From Bordetella parapertussis (GTDB taxonomy: Bacteria; Pseudomonadota; Gammaproteobacteria; Burkholderiales; SG8-39): a DNA stretch of 64,000 bases. Of this stretch, positions 52,019-60,995 are shown piece after piece (the stretch's first letter is position 1; every line of letters starts with the position of its first letter). The notes beneath the pieces are model-generated. The model worked only from the letters and a program-made list of their open reading frames with translations, had not been told where the DNA came from and ran no database searches. A program made the translations under genes and the position numbers. Where the stretch lies: the NCBI GenBank assembly GCA_945862265.1, contig CAMAXP010000013.1:36319-100318 (forward strand), written 5' to 3'.

Positions 52019-52986
52019 TTGGCCACGCCGAGTTTTTTCGCCAGCGAGGGCCAGATGCCGTTGGGCAGGAACATGACCACGCCAAGGAGGACGAAGCCGT
52101 AAAACACCTGTTTCACGCCCGGCACCTCGACCCCGAAATAGGCGAGCCCCTCGGTGATGCCGTCCGCCAGCACCGTGAGCACGAAAGCGCCGAGGATGGG
52201 CCCGAACAGGGTGCCAATGCCGCCGATGATCGGGCCCAGGATGATTTCGATCGAGCGGCTGATGTGGAAGATCTGCTCAGGGAAGAGGTTGTTGTAGTAG
52301 AAGGCGAAGAACACGCCGGATACCGCTGTCATCGCTGAGCTGATCAGCACGGCGATCATCTTGTAGCGGAAGGTATTGATGCCGAGGGCCTGTGCGGCCT
52401 CTTCGTTCTCACGAATCGCCTGCCAGTAATAGCCGGCGCGGCTGCGCAGCAGCCACGCGCAAACCGCCAGCGCGCCGACCGTGAGAAAAAGGATTGCGTA
52501 GTAATACATGGCCGGCGGGCCGCGAAAGTTGAGCAGGTCCATCTGCTCGCGCTGGGCCACTTTCAGGAACAGGCCTCCCGAGCCACCGGTCCACTGGATG
52601 TGGTCGAAGCCGATGCGCGTGAATTCCGCAAACGCGATGGTTAGGAGCGCGAAGTAGACGCCCGAGATGCCGAAGCGGAAGGCGAGGAACCCGATCGCCG
52701 CGCCAAGCGCCATGCAGACCAGGATTGCGACCCACAAGCCCATCCACGGGGCGATGCCGAGGTTCACGAACATGGCCGCCGCCACGTAGGCGCCGACGCC
52801 TACGTAGAGCGAATGCCCCAGCGAGAGTTGCCCTGCGAAGCCCATCATTACGTTCCACGCCTGGCCCGTGAACGCGAAATAGAGGATGAGCGTGGCTACC
52901 GAGAGCGCATAGTTGCTCGCGAAGGCCGGCAGGAGCAGAAGCACGGCCAGCAGTACGCCAAGGAGCAGGCGGGCGCGTGGATTCAA
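52015..52986 (-). CDS. livM: LivM-type ABC transporter permease, second operon
   Basis: 323 residues from a TTG at 52986 that overlaps the livH stop (TTGA); no in-frame ATG fits. The product begins NPRARLLLGVLLAVLLLLPAFA and has about nine membrane segments, with GFAGQLSLGHSLYVGVGAYVAA as the LivM signature and IRENEEAAQALGINTFRYK as the coupling loop. The C-terminal GVVMFLPNGIWPSLAKKLG is typical. Translational coupling probably compensates for the weak start codon. Confidence 0.92.
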   Translation of the reverse strand: MNPRARLLLGVLLAVLLLLPAFASNYALSVATLILYFAFTGQAWNVMMGFAGQLSLGHSLYVGVGAYVAAAMFVNLGIAPWMGLWVAILVCMALGAAIGFLAFRFGISGVYFALLTIAFAEFTRIGFDHIQWTGGSGGLFLKVAQREQMDLLNFRGPPAMYYYAILFLTVGALAVCAWLLRSRAGYYWQAIRENEEAAQALGINTFRYKMIAVLISSAMTAVSGVFFAFYYNNLFPEQIFHISRSIEIILGPIIGGIGTLFGPILGAFVLTVLADGITEGLAYFGVEVPGVKQVFYGFVLLGVVMFLPNGIWPSLAKKLGVAK

Positions 52987-53855
52987 GGTTTTTTCCCCAA
53001 GAGCCCTTGCGGCCGGAACAGCAGGACCAGGATCAGCAGCGCAAATCCGAACATGCTCTTGGCCGAGGGGGCGAAGAACAGGCCGGCTAGCGCCTCGGAC
53101 ACGCCGATGAGGACTCCGCCAAAGAGGGCGCCGGGCATCGAACCCAGCCCGCCGATGATGACGATGACAAAGGCGAGCAGCGTATAACCGGGCCCCAGTG
53201 TGGGCGTCACATCCACCAGCAGGATCATCATGCATCCCGCGACAGCCACGCAGGCCGACCCCAGGCCGAAGGTCAGCGCGTAGAGGTGCTTTACGTTCAG
53301 TCCGACCACCTTTGCGCCCAGGTTGTTGTCCGCGCAGGCGCGGATGGCCTTGCCGGTGCTGGTGTGCTTGAAGAAGGCGAACAGCCCGGCGCTGGTCGCC
53401 AGCGCCATGCCGGCGGCGAACAGCCGGGCCTTGTCTAACAGGATGGGGCCGAGTTCGTAGGACTCGAGTTGGTAGTCCACCTGCACGTTAAGTGCGCTGG
53501 GCCCGAAAACCATCAGCAGCACGTTGACCATGATGATGGCCACAGCCACGAGGAGCATGAACTGCGAGTGCTCGGGGCGTGTGATGAACGGGTTGATGAG
53601 CCCCGCCTGCATCGCGTAGCCAACCCCGAAGAAGATGAGGGCGACAGGAATCACCGACAGGAAAGGATCCAGCTTCAAGGCGCCGAACAGCGCCACCGCG
53701 GCATACATCGCAATGGTCATCATCTCGCCATGCGCGAAATTGACCACCCGAACCACGCCAAATATCACCGAAAGCCCGAGCGCCATGAGGCCATAGACAA
53801 GCCCGGTCAGCAGGCCGGCGACGACGACGTTGGCGGTGAGTTCGATGGAGGGCAT
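52983..53855 (-). CDS. livH: LivH-type ABC transporter permease, second operon
   Basis: 290 residues from the ATG at 53855. NVVVAGLLTGLVYGLMALGLSVIFGVVRVVNFAHGEMM is the LivH start, and GLLGKKP the end. The ATG directly follows a T-run that ends an intrinsic-terminator hairpin, and no ribosome-binding site other than the hairpin lies upstream. The gene is therefore read only on transcripts that pass the terminator, and its initiation may be weak. It pairs with the LivM encoded next. Confidence 0.91.
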   Translation of the reverse strand: MPSIELTANVVVAGLLTGLVYGLMALGLSVIFGVVRVVNFAHGEMMTIAMYAAVALFGALKLDPFLSVIPVALIFFGVGYAMQAGLINPFITRPEHSQFMLLVAVAIIMVNVLLMVFGPSALNVQVDYQLESYELGPILLDKARLFAAGMALATSAGLFAFFKHTSTGKAIRACADNNLGAKVVGLNVKHLYALTFGLGSACVAVAGCMMILLVDVTPTLGPGYTLLAFVIVIIGGLGSMPGALFGGVLIGVSEALAGLFFAPSAKSMFGFALLILVLLFRPQGLLGKKP

Positions 53856-53882
53856 AAAAAAGGGGCCGGCATGGCCGGCCCC
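53856..53882 (-). terminator. Intrinsic terminator between binding protein and livH
   Basis: On the reverse strand GGGGCCGGC and GCCGGCCCC form a perfect 9-bp stem with a CAT loop, followed by six T residues. It lies 20 bases after the binding-protein stop and directly before the livH ATG. Partial termination here would give more receptor than membrane subunits. Confidence 0.88.
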
Positions 53883-53901
53883 GCTTTCGTTGGGAAGCGG
53901 G

Positions 53902-55143
53902 CTATGCCTTGTAGCCGGGCATCGGGAACACCGGTTTCGCTTCCGCCGCACTCAGCGGCAGCACCACTGTCGGCCGGCCGTTCAGGTTCTGAGCGCAGGC
54001 CGACAGATTGCCTTCGACCTGGCCTTTTGCGTTGAACTTGATCGGGCCACCCAGCGCCACGCGGTCGACGATGTTCGTCTGGCGGATCGCATCGGCGAGG
54101 ACCTTGGGGTCCGTGCTCTTCGAGCGCTTGTAGGCGTCTGCGGCGATGAGGATGGATTCGAACGTGTAGGCCACGTTGGTGCCGTGGAACACGAACTGCT
54201 CCTTCGGGTTCTGCTTGCGGAACGCCGTGTCGACGACCTTGGTCATGTTGTTCTTGGGGTTGAACCACGGGGCGTTGGAAATGCAGTAATCGGCGAGTTT
54301 GCCCAGCGCCTTGGAAAACTGCTCCTCGTACATGCCAGGGGAACCCGGGCTGATGATGCCCATCGGGTTCCAGCGCTGCTTGACCATTTCACGGCGCAGG
54401 ATGATCGAGTCGTTGAGCCGGCAAACCAGGAGCAGGAAGTCGGCATTGGCCGCCTTGGCCTTGGACACCTCTACGGTCAGGTCCTTGGCGGCGGGATCAT
54501 ATGAGATGGTGTCGACAATCTTGAAGGGCAGGTTGGTGAGGCCCGGCAGCATGGCCGAAATGCCCTTGAACATCGCCTGCCCGAAGGTGTCGTTCACATG
54601 CATGAATACGGCGGTGCGCGGCGCGACTTTCGTTTCGCGGAAGAGATCACCGATCAGCGAAAGCCCGTTGCGGGTGAGGTCGATTGCGGTGGGGAAGTTC
54701 CGGAATACGTACTTGTAGCCCTGTTCCGTGATGGGCGGGGCGGCTGCGATGTTGATGACAAAGGGAACGCCGCGCTGCTCGGCAACCTGCGCGATTGCCG
54801 AGGCCGCACCGGAGTCGAACGGGCCGACCAGGACGTGGGCGCCTTCCTGGATCAGGCGCTCGGCGCGCGTGCGGGCGGTGTCGACGTTGCTTTCGGTGTC
54901 GGCATTCATGAGTTCGATGTCGGCGCCAAGCAATTCCTTGATGACACCGGGGGCGAGGTCCGCACCCTTCTGGCAGGACTGGCCGATGAAACCCTGGAAG
55001 CCGGAACGGGGCAGGAGCACACCCACTTTCAGCTTGCTGCTCTGGCCGCGCGCGATGCCGAAGGGTGAAAGCGCGGCAAGCGTGCCACTGGCTGCAAGGG
55101 CTGCATTGAACTGGCGGCGTGTGAAGCCGGGGCCTTGGGTCAT
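53902..55143 (-). CDS. Branched-chain amino acid/amide type ABC substrate-binding protein with Tat signal
   Basis: 413 residues, first gene of the second liv operon. FTRRQFNAALAASGTLAALS near residue 7 is a twin-arginine signal, so export is probably of the folded protein. KVGVLLPRSGFQGFIGQSCQKGADLAPGVI and VDTARTRAERLIQEGAHVLVGPFDSGAASAIA match the Leu/Ile/Val-binding fold seen in aromatic-acid receptors. A strong AAGGAGGAG precedes the ATG. A consensus promoter with a MarR-like operator lies about 100 bases upstream. The Rieske and feruloyl-CoA-synthase neighbours suggest an aromatic acid ligand (inference). Confidence 0.92.
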   Translation of the reverse strand: MTQGPGFTRRQFNAALAASGTLAALSPFGIARGQSSKLKVGVLLPRSGFQGFIGQSCQKGADLAPGVIKELLGADIELMNADTESNVDTARTRAERLIQEGAHVLVGPFDSGAASAIAQVAEQRGVPFVINIAAAPPITEQGYKYVFRNFPTAIDLTRNGLSLIGDLFRETKVAPRTAVFMHVNDTFGQAMFKGISAMLPGLTNLPFKIVDTISYDPAAKDLTVEVSKAKAANADFLLLVCRLNDSIILRREMVKQRWNPMGIISPGSPGMYEEQFSKALGKLADYCISNAPWFNPKNNMTKVVDTAFRKQNPKEQFVFHGTNVAYTFESILIAADAYKRSKSTDPKVLADAIRQTNIVDRVALGGPIKFNAKGQVEGNLSACAQNLNGRPTVVLPLSAAEAKPVFPMPGYKA

Positions 55144-55247
55144 GAACTCCTCCTTGGTCTGGGTTCGGCGCTATTGTCGCCGCTTTTTTTAGTGCGTAAT
55201 GTTGCGCTGCCGCATGGCGGCCTTTGCTGCGAAACATGACCTCTCTG

Positions 55248-55280
55248 AATTGTTATACAAGATTACAATTAGCCGGTCAA
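55248..55280 (-). promoter_or_regulatory. Promoter of the second liv operon overlapped by a MarR-type operator
   Basis: Reverse strand: TTGACC (55280-55275), a 17-base spacer, TATAAC (55257-55252), aimed at the binding-protein gene. The palindrome AATTGT-N11-ACAATT (55248-55270), with an inner TTGT-TAT-ACAA, covers the -10 and spacer. The MarR gene starts 22 bases to the right, so the protein probably controls both directions. TACAAT at 55264-55269 may serve as the forward -10. Confidence 0.6.
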
Positions 55281-55291
55281 CGCTCAGAACC

Positions 55292-55771
55292 ATGAAAACC
55301 AGACCCACATCAAGGGGCGCACGCCGGGACAGCACAGCCCGAGTCGAAGGCGTCGATTACGCCGACCTCGGTCAGCATTACGGCTACGCGCTCAAGCGCG
55401 CGCAGATGGCTTCGTTCGAGGCGTTTTCGCGCGCCACGGCCGGCGACCAGATCACCCCGCCGCGCTTCACCGCCCTGATCATCCTTTCAGGCAACCCGGG
55501 CATCAGCCAGAGCGCGCTCGGGGAAGTGCTGGGCACCGCGCGCTCAGGCGCGATGATGCTTGCGGACTGGCTGGAGCAGCGCGGATTGGCCGAGCGCCGG
55601 CACCGGGAGGACGACGCGCGCGCCTGGGGCCTGTATCTCACACCCAAAGGCGAGGCGCTGTTGCACGACCTCCGGCGCAAAGTGAAGCATCACGAAAAGC
55701 TTTTTTCGACGCGACTGAAACCGGCCGAACGCACCGAGTTGCTGCGGCTACTCGCAAAACTGGCGGGCTGA
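55292..55771 (+). CDS. MarR-family transcriptional regulator
   Basis: 159 residues from the ATG at 55292. Winged helix at about 45-120: TPPRFTALIILSGNPGISQSALGEVLG, recognition helix ARSGAMMLADWLEQRGLAERR, then the wing HREDDARAWGLYLTPKGEALL. The N-terminal and C-terminal helices form the dimer interface. MarR proteins beside hydroxycinnamate genes (FerR, CouR type) are released from DNA by aryl-CoA thioesters. It is nine bases upstream of the feruloyl-CoA-synthase-like gene and divergent from the liv-Rieske operon. Confidence 0.9.
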   Translation: MKTRPTSRGARRDSTARVEGVDYADLGQHYGYALKRAQMASFEAFSRATAGDQITPPRFTALIILSGNPGISQSALGEVLGTARSGAMMLADWLEQRGLAERRHREDDARAWGLYLTPKGEALLHDLRRKVKHHEKLFSTRLKPAERTELLRLLAKLAG

Positions 55772-55780
55772 AGGAATTCT

Positions 55781-57592
55781 GTGACTACCGCACGTGTCCG
55801 CAAAGTTGCCCTTGGCCCATCCAGCGTCACGGTGATCGATGAAGGCGAGGGGCGTCTCCTGCTGAAATCCCCTGCGCCGCTCAGCCCCTATCCCACACGC
55901 CTGACCGAGCGCCTGCTTTACTGGGCAACCCAGGCGCCCGACCGCACGTTCGTCGCCATGCGTCTGCCGACGGGCGAGTGGCGCCGGATCACCTATGCCC
56001 ATGCGCTCGAATACGCGCGCCGGATCGGGCAGGGCCTCATCGACCGGGGGCTGTCGGCCGAGCGGCCGCTGATGATCCTCTCGGAGAATGATCTTGAACA
56101 CGCGATGCTTGCATTGGCGGCGTTGCACGCAGGCGTTCCATTCCTTGCGGTCTCGCCTGCGTATTCGATAGTCTCGCAGGACCACGGCAAGCTGAAGTTT
56201 GTCGCCGACCTCATGACGCCGGGACTGGTGTTCGCTTCCGACGGCATGCGCTATGAGCGTGCGATCGCCGCCGCCATTCCCGGGGCCACCGAGGTGGTGA
56301 TCACGCACGGGCATATCCCGGGGCGCAGTCCGACCTTTTTCAGCGAACTCGCCGCGACGCCGCCCACGCGTGCCGTGGATGAAGCGCATGAACTGATCAC
56401 GGGAGACACGATCTCCAAGTTCCTGCTGACTTCAGGCTCCACCGGCATGCCCAAGGCCGTGATCCACACGCAGCGGATGATCACCAGCAACCTGCAGATG
56501 ATCAACGACAGCCTGCCGTTCCTCGCGGAGGAACCGCCGGTGCTCGTGGACTGGCTGCCTTGGAATCACACGTTCGGGGGCAACCACAACTACGGCATTG
56601 CGCTCTACAACGGCGGCACGCTGTACATCGACGAAGGCAAGCCCGTACCGCAGATGATCAAGGAGACCCTGCGCAACCTGCGCGAGATCGCTCCCACGGT
56701 CTACTTCAACGTGCCGCGCGGATTCGAGGAAATCGCCCAGGCCCTGCACGCAGATCCCGCCCTGGCAAAGGTCTTCTTCTCCCGGGTGAAGATGCTTTTT
56801 TACGCTGCGGCCAGCCTGGCCCAGCCCATCTGGGACAGCCTCCATGCCGCAGCGGAGAAGGCATGCGGCGAGCGCATCCTGATGATCACCGGCCTGGGCA
56901 TGACCGAGACGGCGCCGTTTGCGTGCGTCGCAAACTGGGAGGCCGGGCAATCCGGGGGCATAGGCCATCCGGCCCCTGGCGTTGAACTGCGGCTCGCCCC
57001 GGTCGGCGACAAACTCGAGGTGCGCTATCGCGGTCCGAGCGTGACCCGGGGGTTCTGGCGGCGTGAACAGCTCACGCGCGAGTCTTTCGACGAGGACGGG
57101 TTCTACCGGAGCGGCGATGCAGCGCGCTTCCTTGACCCAAGTGATCCCCAGAAAGGGCTCGTGTTCGACGGACGCATCGCCGAGGATTTCAAGCTCACTT
57201 CCGGCACCTTCGTGAGCGTGGGGCCGCTGCGCGCACGCATCATGGCGGCGGGCTCCCCCTGGGTGCAGGACGCCGTGATCGCCGGGCACAACTGCAGGGA
57301 AGTCACCGCGCTGATCATTCCGCGTTCCGGCACGCCGAATACGCCCGCCCTTGGCGGAGCGTGCCGGCGTATCCTTGACTCCCTGGCCATGGACAGCACA
57401 GGCAGCGCGACACGCGTCGCTCGCGCAGTGCTGCTCACGGCGCCGCTTTCAATCGACGCAGGTGAAATCACCGACAAGGGTTCCATCAACCAGCAGGCGG
57501 TCCTCAAGGCACGGACCGCGCTGGTCGAAGACCTCTATGCCGAGCCTTCGCCGCCCCACATCATCCATCCAACCCCAGGAGCACGCCCATGA
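55781..57592 (+). CDS. fcs: Feruloyl-CoA synthase-like acyl-CoA synthetase
   Basis: 603 residues from a GTG with AAGGAATT upstream. KFLLTSGSTGMPKAVIHTQRMI near 215, WLPWNHTFGGNHNYGIALYNGG near 257, ITGLGMTETAPFA near 370 and DAARFLDPSDPQKGLVFDGRIAEDFKL near 450 follow the feruloyl-CoA synthase branch, including its long insert and the lack of the usual C-terminal PRxxxGK form. It would activate ferulate, coumarate or a related hydroxycinnamate with ATP and CoA. The 3' end overlaps the start of the amidohydrolase gene by four bases. The exact acid is not shown. Confidence 0.87.
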   Translation: MTTARVRKVALGPSSVTVIDEGEGRLLLKSPAPLSPYPTRLTERLLYWATQAPDRTFVAMRLPTGEWRRITYAHALEYARRIGQGLIDRGLSAERPLMILSENDLEHAMLALAALHAGVPFLAVSPAYSIVSQDHGKLKFVADLMTPGLVFASDGMRYERAIAAAIPGATEVVITHGHIPGRSPTFFSELAATPPTRAVDEAHELITGDTISKFLLTSGSTGMPKAVIHTQRMITSNLQMINDSLPFLAEEPPVLVDWLPWNHTFGGNHNYGIALYNGGTLYIDEGKPVPQMIKETLRNLREIAPTVYFNVPRGFEEIAQALHADPALAKVFFSRVKMLFYAAASLAQPIWDSLHAAAEKACGERILMITGLGMTETAPFACVANWEAGQSGGIGHPAPGVELRLAPVGDKLEVRYRGPSVTRGFWRREQLTRESFDEDGFYRSGDAARFLDPSDPQKGLVFDGRIAEDFKLTSGTFVSVGPLRARIMAAGSPWVQDAVIAGHNCREVTALIIPRSGTPNTPALGGACRRILDSLAMDSTGSATRVARAVLLTAPLSIDAGEITDKGSINQQAVLKARTALVEDLYAEPSPPHIIHPTPGARP

Positions 57593-58473
57593 AGACAATG
57601 AACGTTGACGAACTCGTCGCGATCGATATCCACACGCACGCGGAAAAATCCGTGCGCATCGTTCCCGACGAGGCGGCCAAGGAAGGGCTCGAAGCCCGCG
57701 GCCGATATTTCAGGTACGCGCCCAAGCACCAGACCATCGATGAAATGGCGGCTTACTACCGTGAGCGGAAGATGGGGTTCGTGGTGTTCACCGTGGACAG
57801 CGAGCGCGGCATGGGGATCAAGCGGATCACCAACGAGGAGATCGCGGAATCGGCGCACGAGAACGGCGACGTCTGCATCCCCTTCGCCAGCATCGACCCG
57901 GCACGGGGCCGCATGGGTGTGCGCATGGCGCGCACGCTGATCAAGGACTACGGGGTAAAAGGCTTCAAGTTCCATCCGACGACCCAGGCCTTCTTCCCGA
58001 ACGACCGCGATGCCTATCCCCTCTATGAGGTGATCGCTGAACACAAGCTGCCTGCAATCTTCCACACCGGCCAGACCGGGATCGGCGCAGGCATGCCGGG
58101 CGGAGCGGGGCTGAAGTTGAAGTATTCCAATCCCATGTACATCGACGATGTGGCGGCCGACTTTCCCGACATGCCGATCATCCTCGCGCACCCGTCCATC
58201 CCTTGGCAGGACGAAGCGCTTTCGGTGGCAACGCACAAACCCAACGTCTATATCGACCTGTCGGGGTGGTCGCCGAAGTACTTCCCGGCCAATCTCGTGC
58301 AGTACGCAAACACGCTGCTGAAGCACAAGGTCCTGTTCGGGACCGACAACCCCGTGCTGTCGCCGGATCGCTGGATGGAGGATTTCGAAAAGCTGAACAT
58401 CAAACCGGAGGTACGGCCGCTGATCATGAAGGAGAACGCCGTGAAGCTGCTTGGACTGAAAGCCGCAGCGTGA
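57589..58473 (+). CDS. Amidohydrolase 2 (ACMSD-like) family metal-dependent hydrolase
   Basis: 294 residues. IDIHTHAEK near residue 14 gives the HxH ligands; FHPTTQAFFPND, IFHTGQTGIG near 157 and LAHPSIPWQDEA near 202 add further His, and FGTDNPVLSP near 252 the Asp. Relatives are decarboxylases or lactone hydrolases of aromatic catabolism (ACMSD, LigW, LigI types). It overlaps fcs by ATGA and its stop overlaps the next start by GTGA. In a CoA-based route it could cleave a non-CoA aromatic intermediate, but this is inference. Confidence 0.87.
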   Translation: MKTMNVDELVAIDIHTHAEKSVRIVPDEAAKEGLEARGRYFRYAPKHQTIDEMAAYYRERKMGFVVFTVDSERGMGIKRITNEEIAESAHENGDVCIPFASIDPARGRMGVRMARTLIKDYGVKGFKFHPTTQAFFPNDRDAYPLYEVIAEHKLPAIFHTGQTGIGAGMPGGAGLKLKYSNPMYIDDVAADFPDMPIILAHPSIPWQDEALSVATHKPNVYIDLSGWSPKYFPANLVQYANTLLKHKVLFGTDNPVLSPDRWMEDFEKLNIKPEVRPLIMKENAVKLLGLKAAA

Positions 58474-60575
58474 GCGTCGTATCCGTCGCGTACGAAGACG
58501 GCATTGCCGTCATCACGGTGAGCAACCCGCCGGTGAACACCATCGACGCGGCTGTGCGCACGGGTTTGTCGCAGGCCATCGGCGAAATCGAGGCAAGGCA
58601 GGGGCTGGAGGCGGTGGTGCTGCTGTGCGCAGGCAGCACGTTCTTTTCCGGCGCGGACATCGGCGAATTCGCCGGCCCGCCCAAGGAGGAGGAATACCGG
58701 CACCTCTTCAATCGCTTCGAAGCCCTCACGGTGCCGGTGGTCGCGGCCATGCACGGCACGGTCATGGGGGGCGGGCTGGAGATCGCTTTGGCCTGCCATT
58801 ACCGGGCAGCGGCAGCGGGGGCGCGATTCGGCCTGCCTGAAGTGACGCTGGGGATCATTCCGGGCGCCGGTGGCACCCAGCGGCTGCCTCGCCTCATCGG
58901 CGTCGAAGCCACGCTGGAAATGATCATCGGTGCCCGGCCGGTCGATACGGCGAAGGCAATGGAGAGCGGGTTCATCGACCGGCAAATCGACGGCGAAATC
59001 AAGGCAGGTGCGCTTGCGTATGCAAAGGAGCTCGTCGCAGCCGGCCGGGGGCCGCGTCGCACCGGGGAAATGACGGTGGACCCCGCCACCGCCACGGATG
59101 CAATACTGGGCAGGTACATCGCGCAAGCTGGCAAGCAGTACAAGAATCGCAAGGCCCCGCTCAGGGCAATCGAGGCGGTACGTGCCTCGGTGACGATGCC
59201 GCTTGCCCAGGGGCTGGAGTACGAGACCGAACTCGTAAACGGTGCAAAGGCCACCGTCGAATCGAAGGCGCTGGTGCACGTTTTCTTTGCCGAGCGGGAA
59301 ACCCGCAAGGTGCCGGGCCTGCCGGAGGGCACCCGCCCGCGTCCGGTCAAGCTGGCCGCCATCATTGGCGCCGGCACGATGGGAGGAGGGATTGCGATCT
59401 GCTTTGCCAACGCTGGCATCCCCGTGATCCTTCTCGATACGGACCAGGCAGCCCTTGACCGTGGCATCGGCGTGGTCGACAAGACCTATGAAGGGATGGT
59501 GAAGCGGGGGCGACTCACGGCTGAGGACAAGTCCGCTCGCATGGCGCTGATCCGCGGCGCCCTGGACTACGCCGAAGCAAAGGAGGCCGATGTCTGGATC
59601 GAGGCGGTGTTCGAAAATGTCGCCCTGAAAAAACAGATATTCGCTGCCATCGACAAGGTGGCAAAGCCTGGCGCCGTACTCGCCACCAACACCTCCACGC
59701 TGGATATCGAGGACATCGCCACCGCAGTCACGCGACCGCAGGACATCATCGGGATGCACTTCTTTTCGCCCGCCAACGTGATGCCGCTGCTCGAGGTGGT
59801 GCGCACTTCAAAAACTGCGCCCGACGCGATCCGCACGGTCATGGACCTCGCGCGGCCCCTTCGCAAGACCCCGGTGCTCTCGCGGGTCTGCTATGGCTTC
59901 ATCGGGAACCGCATGATGGAGGGCTACGCACGCGAGGCCGAGTTCATGGTGCTCGAAGGCGCGACGCCGCGGCAAGTGGATACCGCGCTCGAAAACTGGG
60001 GCATGGCCATGGGGATCCTCGCGGTATTCGACATGGCGGGCATCGAGGTCGGGGTCAGCGTGCACAAGTCGAACGCTGACAAGTTTCCGCCGGACCCCAA
60101 CTACTACCAGGCGGACTTCGCGATCTACGAGGCCGGACGGCTGGGCCAGAAGAATGGCAAGGGCTACTACCGGTACGAGAAAGGGGATCGCACCCGGCAT
60201 GACGATCCGGAGGCCATCGAGATCCTGCGCGCTCGCGCCGCCCGGCTGGGAATTCAGCCCCGCGAGCATACCGAGGAGGAGATCCTCGAGCGCTGCCTGT
60301 ATCCGCTGCTGAACGAAGGCATCCGCATCCTGGAGGAAGGCATCGCAGTGCGGGCGAGCGACATCGATGTGGTCTGGGCCGCGGGGTATGGATTCCCGCG
60401 TTACCGAGGCGGACCGCTCTTCCATGCCGATACCATCGGCCTGAAAACGCTGCTCGACGGGATCATGAAGTATCGCGCCCTGTTCGGCCCGATGCACTGG
60501 GAACCCGCGCCCCTCCTGGTCAAGCTGGTCAACGAGGGCCGGAGCCTCGCGCAGTGGGAGAAAGCCCGTACCTGA
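58470..60575 (+). CDS. Enoyl-CoA hydratase/3-hydroxyacyl-CoA dehydrogenase fusion
   Basis: 701 residues from a GTG inside the previous stop codon. Residues 1-190 are a crotonase domain with both catalytic Glu present (VMGGGLEIAL and GLPEVTLGI) and the oxyanion loop SGADIGEFA. Residues about 290-570 and 600-690 are the NAD domain (IGAGTMGGGIAIC) and the C-terminal 3HCDH pair, with catalytic His in GMHFFSPAN. It hydrates an enoyl-CoA and oxidises the 3-hydroxyacyl-CoA. With fcs this supports a beta-oxidation-like shortening of a hydroxycinnamoyl-CoA rather than retro-aldol release of an aldehyde. No thiolase is adjacent. Confidence 0.93.
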   Translation: MSVVSVAYEDGIAVITVSNPPVNTIDAAVRTGLSQAIGEIEARQGLEAVVLLCAGSTFFSGADIGEFAGPPKEEEYRHLFNRFEALTVPVVAAMHGTVMGGGLEIALACHYRAAAAGARFGLPEVTLGIIPGAGGTQRLPRLIGVEATLEMIIGARPVDTAKAMESGFIDRQIDGEIKAGALAYAKELVAAGRGPRRTGEMTVDPATATDAILGRYIAQAGKQYKNRKAPLRAIEAVRASVTMPLAQGLEYETELVNGAKATVESKALVHVFFAERETRKVPGLPEGTRPRPVKLAAIIGAGTMGGGIAICFANAGIPVILLDTDQAALDRGIGVVDKTYEGMVKRGRLTAEDKSARMALIRGALDYAEAKEADVWIEAVFENVALKKQIFAAIDKVAKPGAVLATNTSTLDIEDIATAVTRPQDIIGMHFFSPANVMPLLEVVRTSKTAPDAIRTVMDLARPLRKTPVLSRVCYGFIGNRMMEGYAREAEFMVLEGATPRQVDTALENWGMAMGILAVFDMAGIEVGVSVHKSNADKFPPDPNYYQADFAIYEAGRLGQKNGKGYYRYEKGDRTRHDDPEAIEILRARAARLGIQPREHTEEEILERCLYPLLNEGIRILEEGIAVRASDIDVVWAAGYGFPRYRGGPLFHADTIGLKTLLDGIMKYRALFGPMHWEPAPLLVKLVNEGRSLAQWEKART

Positions 60576-60581
60576 TCGCTG

Positions 60582-60587
60582 TAAAAT
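60582..60587 (+). promoter_or_regulatory. Candidate fdxA promoter -10
   Basis: TGTAAAAT ahead of fdxA gives an extended -10 (TG-TAAAAT style, TAAAAT at 60582-60587) 34 bases before the ATG. It is flanked by CGCT and AGCG, and an AT-rich hexamer in this position is common in betaproteobacterial promoters. No convincing -35. Confidence 0.4.
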
Positions 60588-60620
60588 AGCGCCTTTCCAG
60601 AGATTCCTGCCGGAGCTGCA

Positions 60621-60959
60621 ATGACCTACCTGGTGACTGAAGACTGCATCAAGTGCAAATACATGGACTGCGTGGAGGTATGCCCGGTCGACTGCTTCTA
60701 TGAAGGCGAAAACATGCTCGTCATCAATCCTGACGAGTGCATAGACTGCGGCGTATGCGAGCCGGAGTGCCCGCCGGGGGCGATCGTCCCGGATTCCGAC
60801 ACCAAGGGCGAGAAGTGGCTCAAGCTGAACACCGATTTCTCGCTGAAGTGGCCGAACATCACCCGCATGGGCACCGCGCCCGCGGACGCCGAGGCCCACA
60901 AGGGTGAAGAGGGCAAGTACGAAAAGTATTTCAGCGCGGAGCCCGGCAAGGGCGCGTAG
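60621..60959 (+). CDS. fdxA: 7Fe ferredoxin FdxA
   Basis: 112-residue electron carrier with one [3Fe-4S] and one [4Fe-4S] cluster. The cysteine pattern [21 protein letters not shown] and later [16 protein letters not shown] matches FdxA of Proteobacteria, where one cluster lacks the fourth Cys ligand pattern of a standard 8Fe protein. The acidic C-terminal tail from about 75 to 112 ([15 protein letters not shown] and beyond) is also typical. GGAG precedes the ATG. It is probably transcribed alone and serves general redox metabolism. Confidence 0.96.
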   Translation: MTYLVTEDCIKCKYMDCVEVCPVDCFYEGENMLVINPDECIDCGVCEPECPPGAIVPDSDTKGEKWLKLNTDFSLKWPNITRMGTAPADAEAHKGEEGKYEKYFSAEPGKGA

Positions 60960-60995
60960 GCGAACGGCAAGCACGCCGTAAAAGGAGCCAAACTC

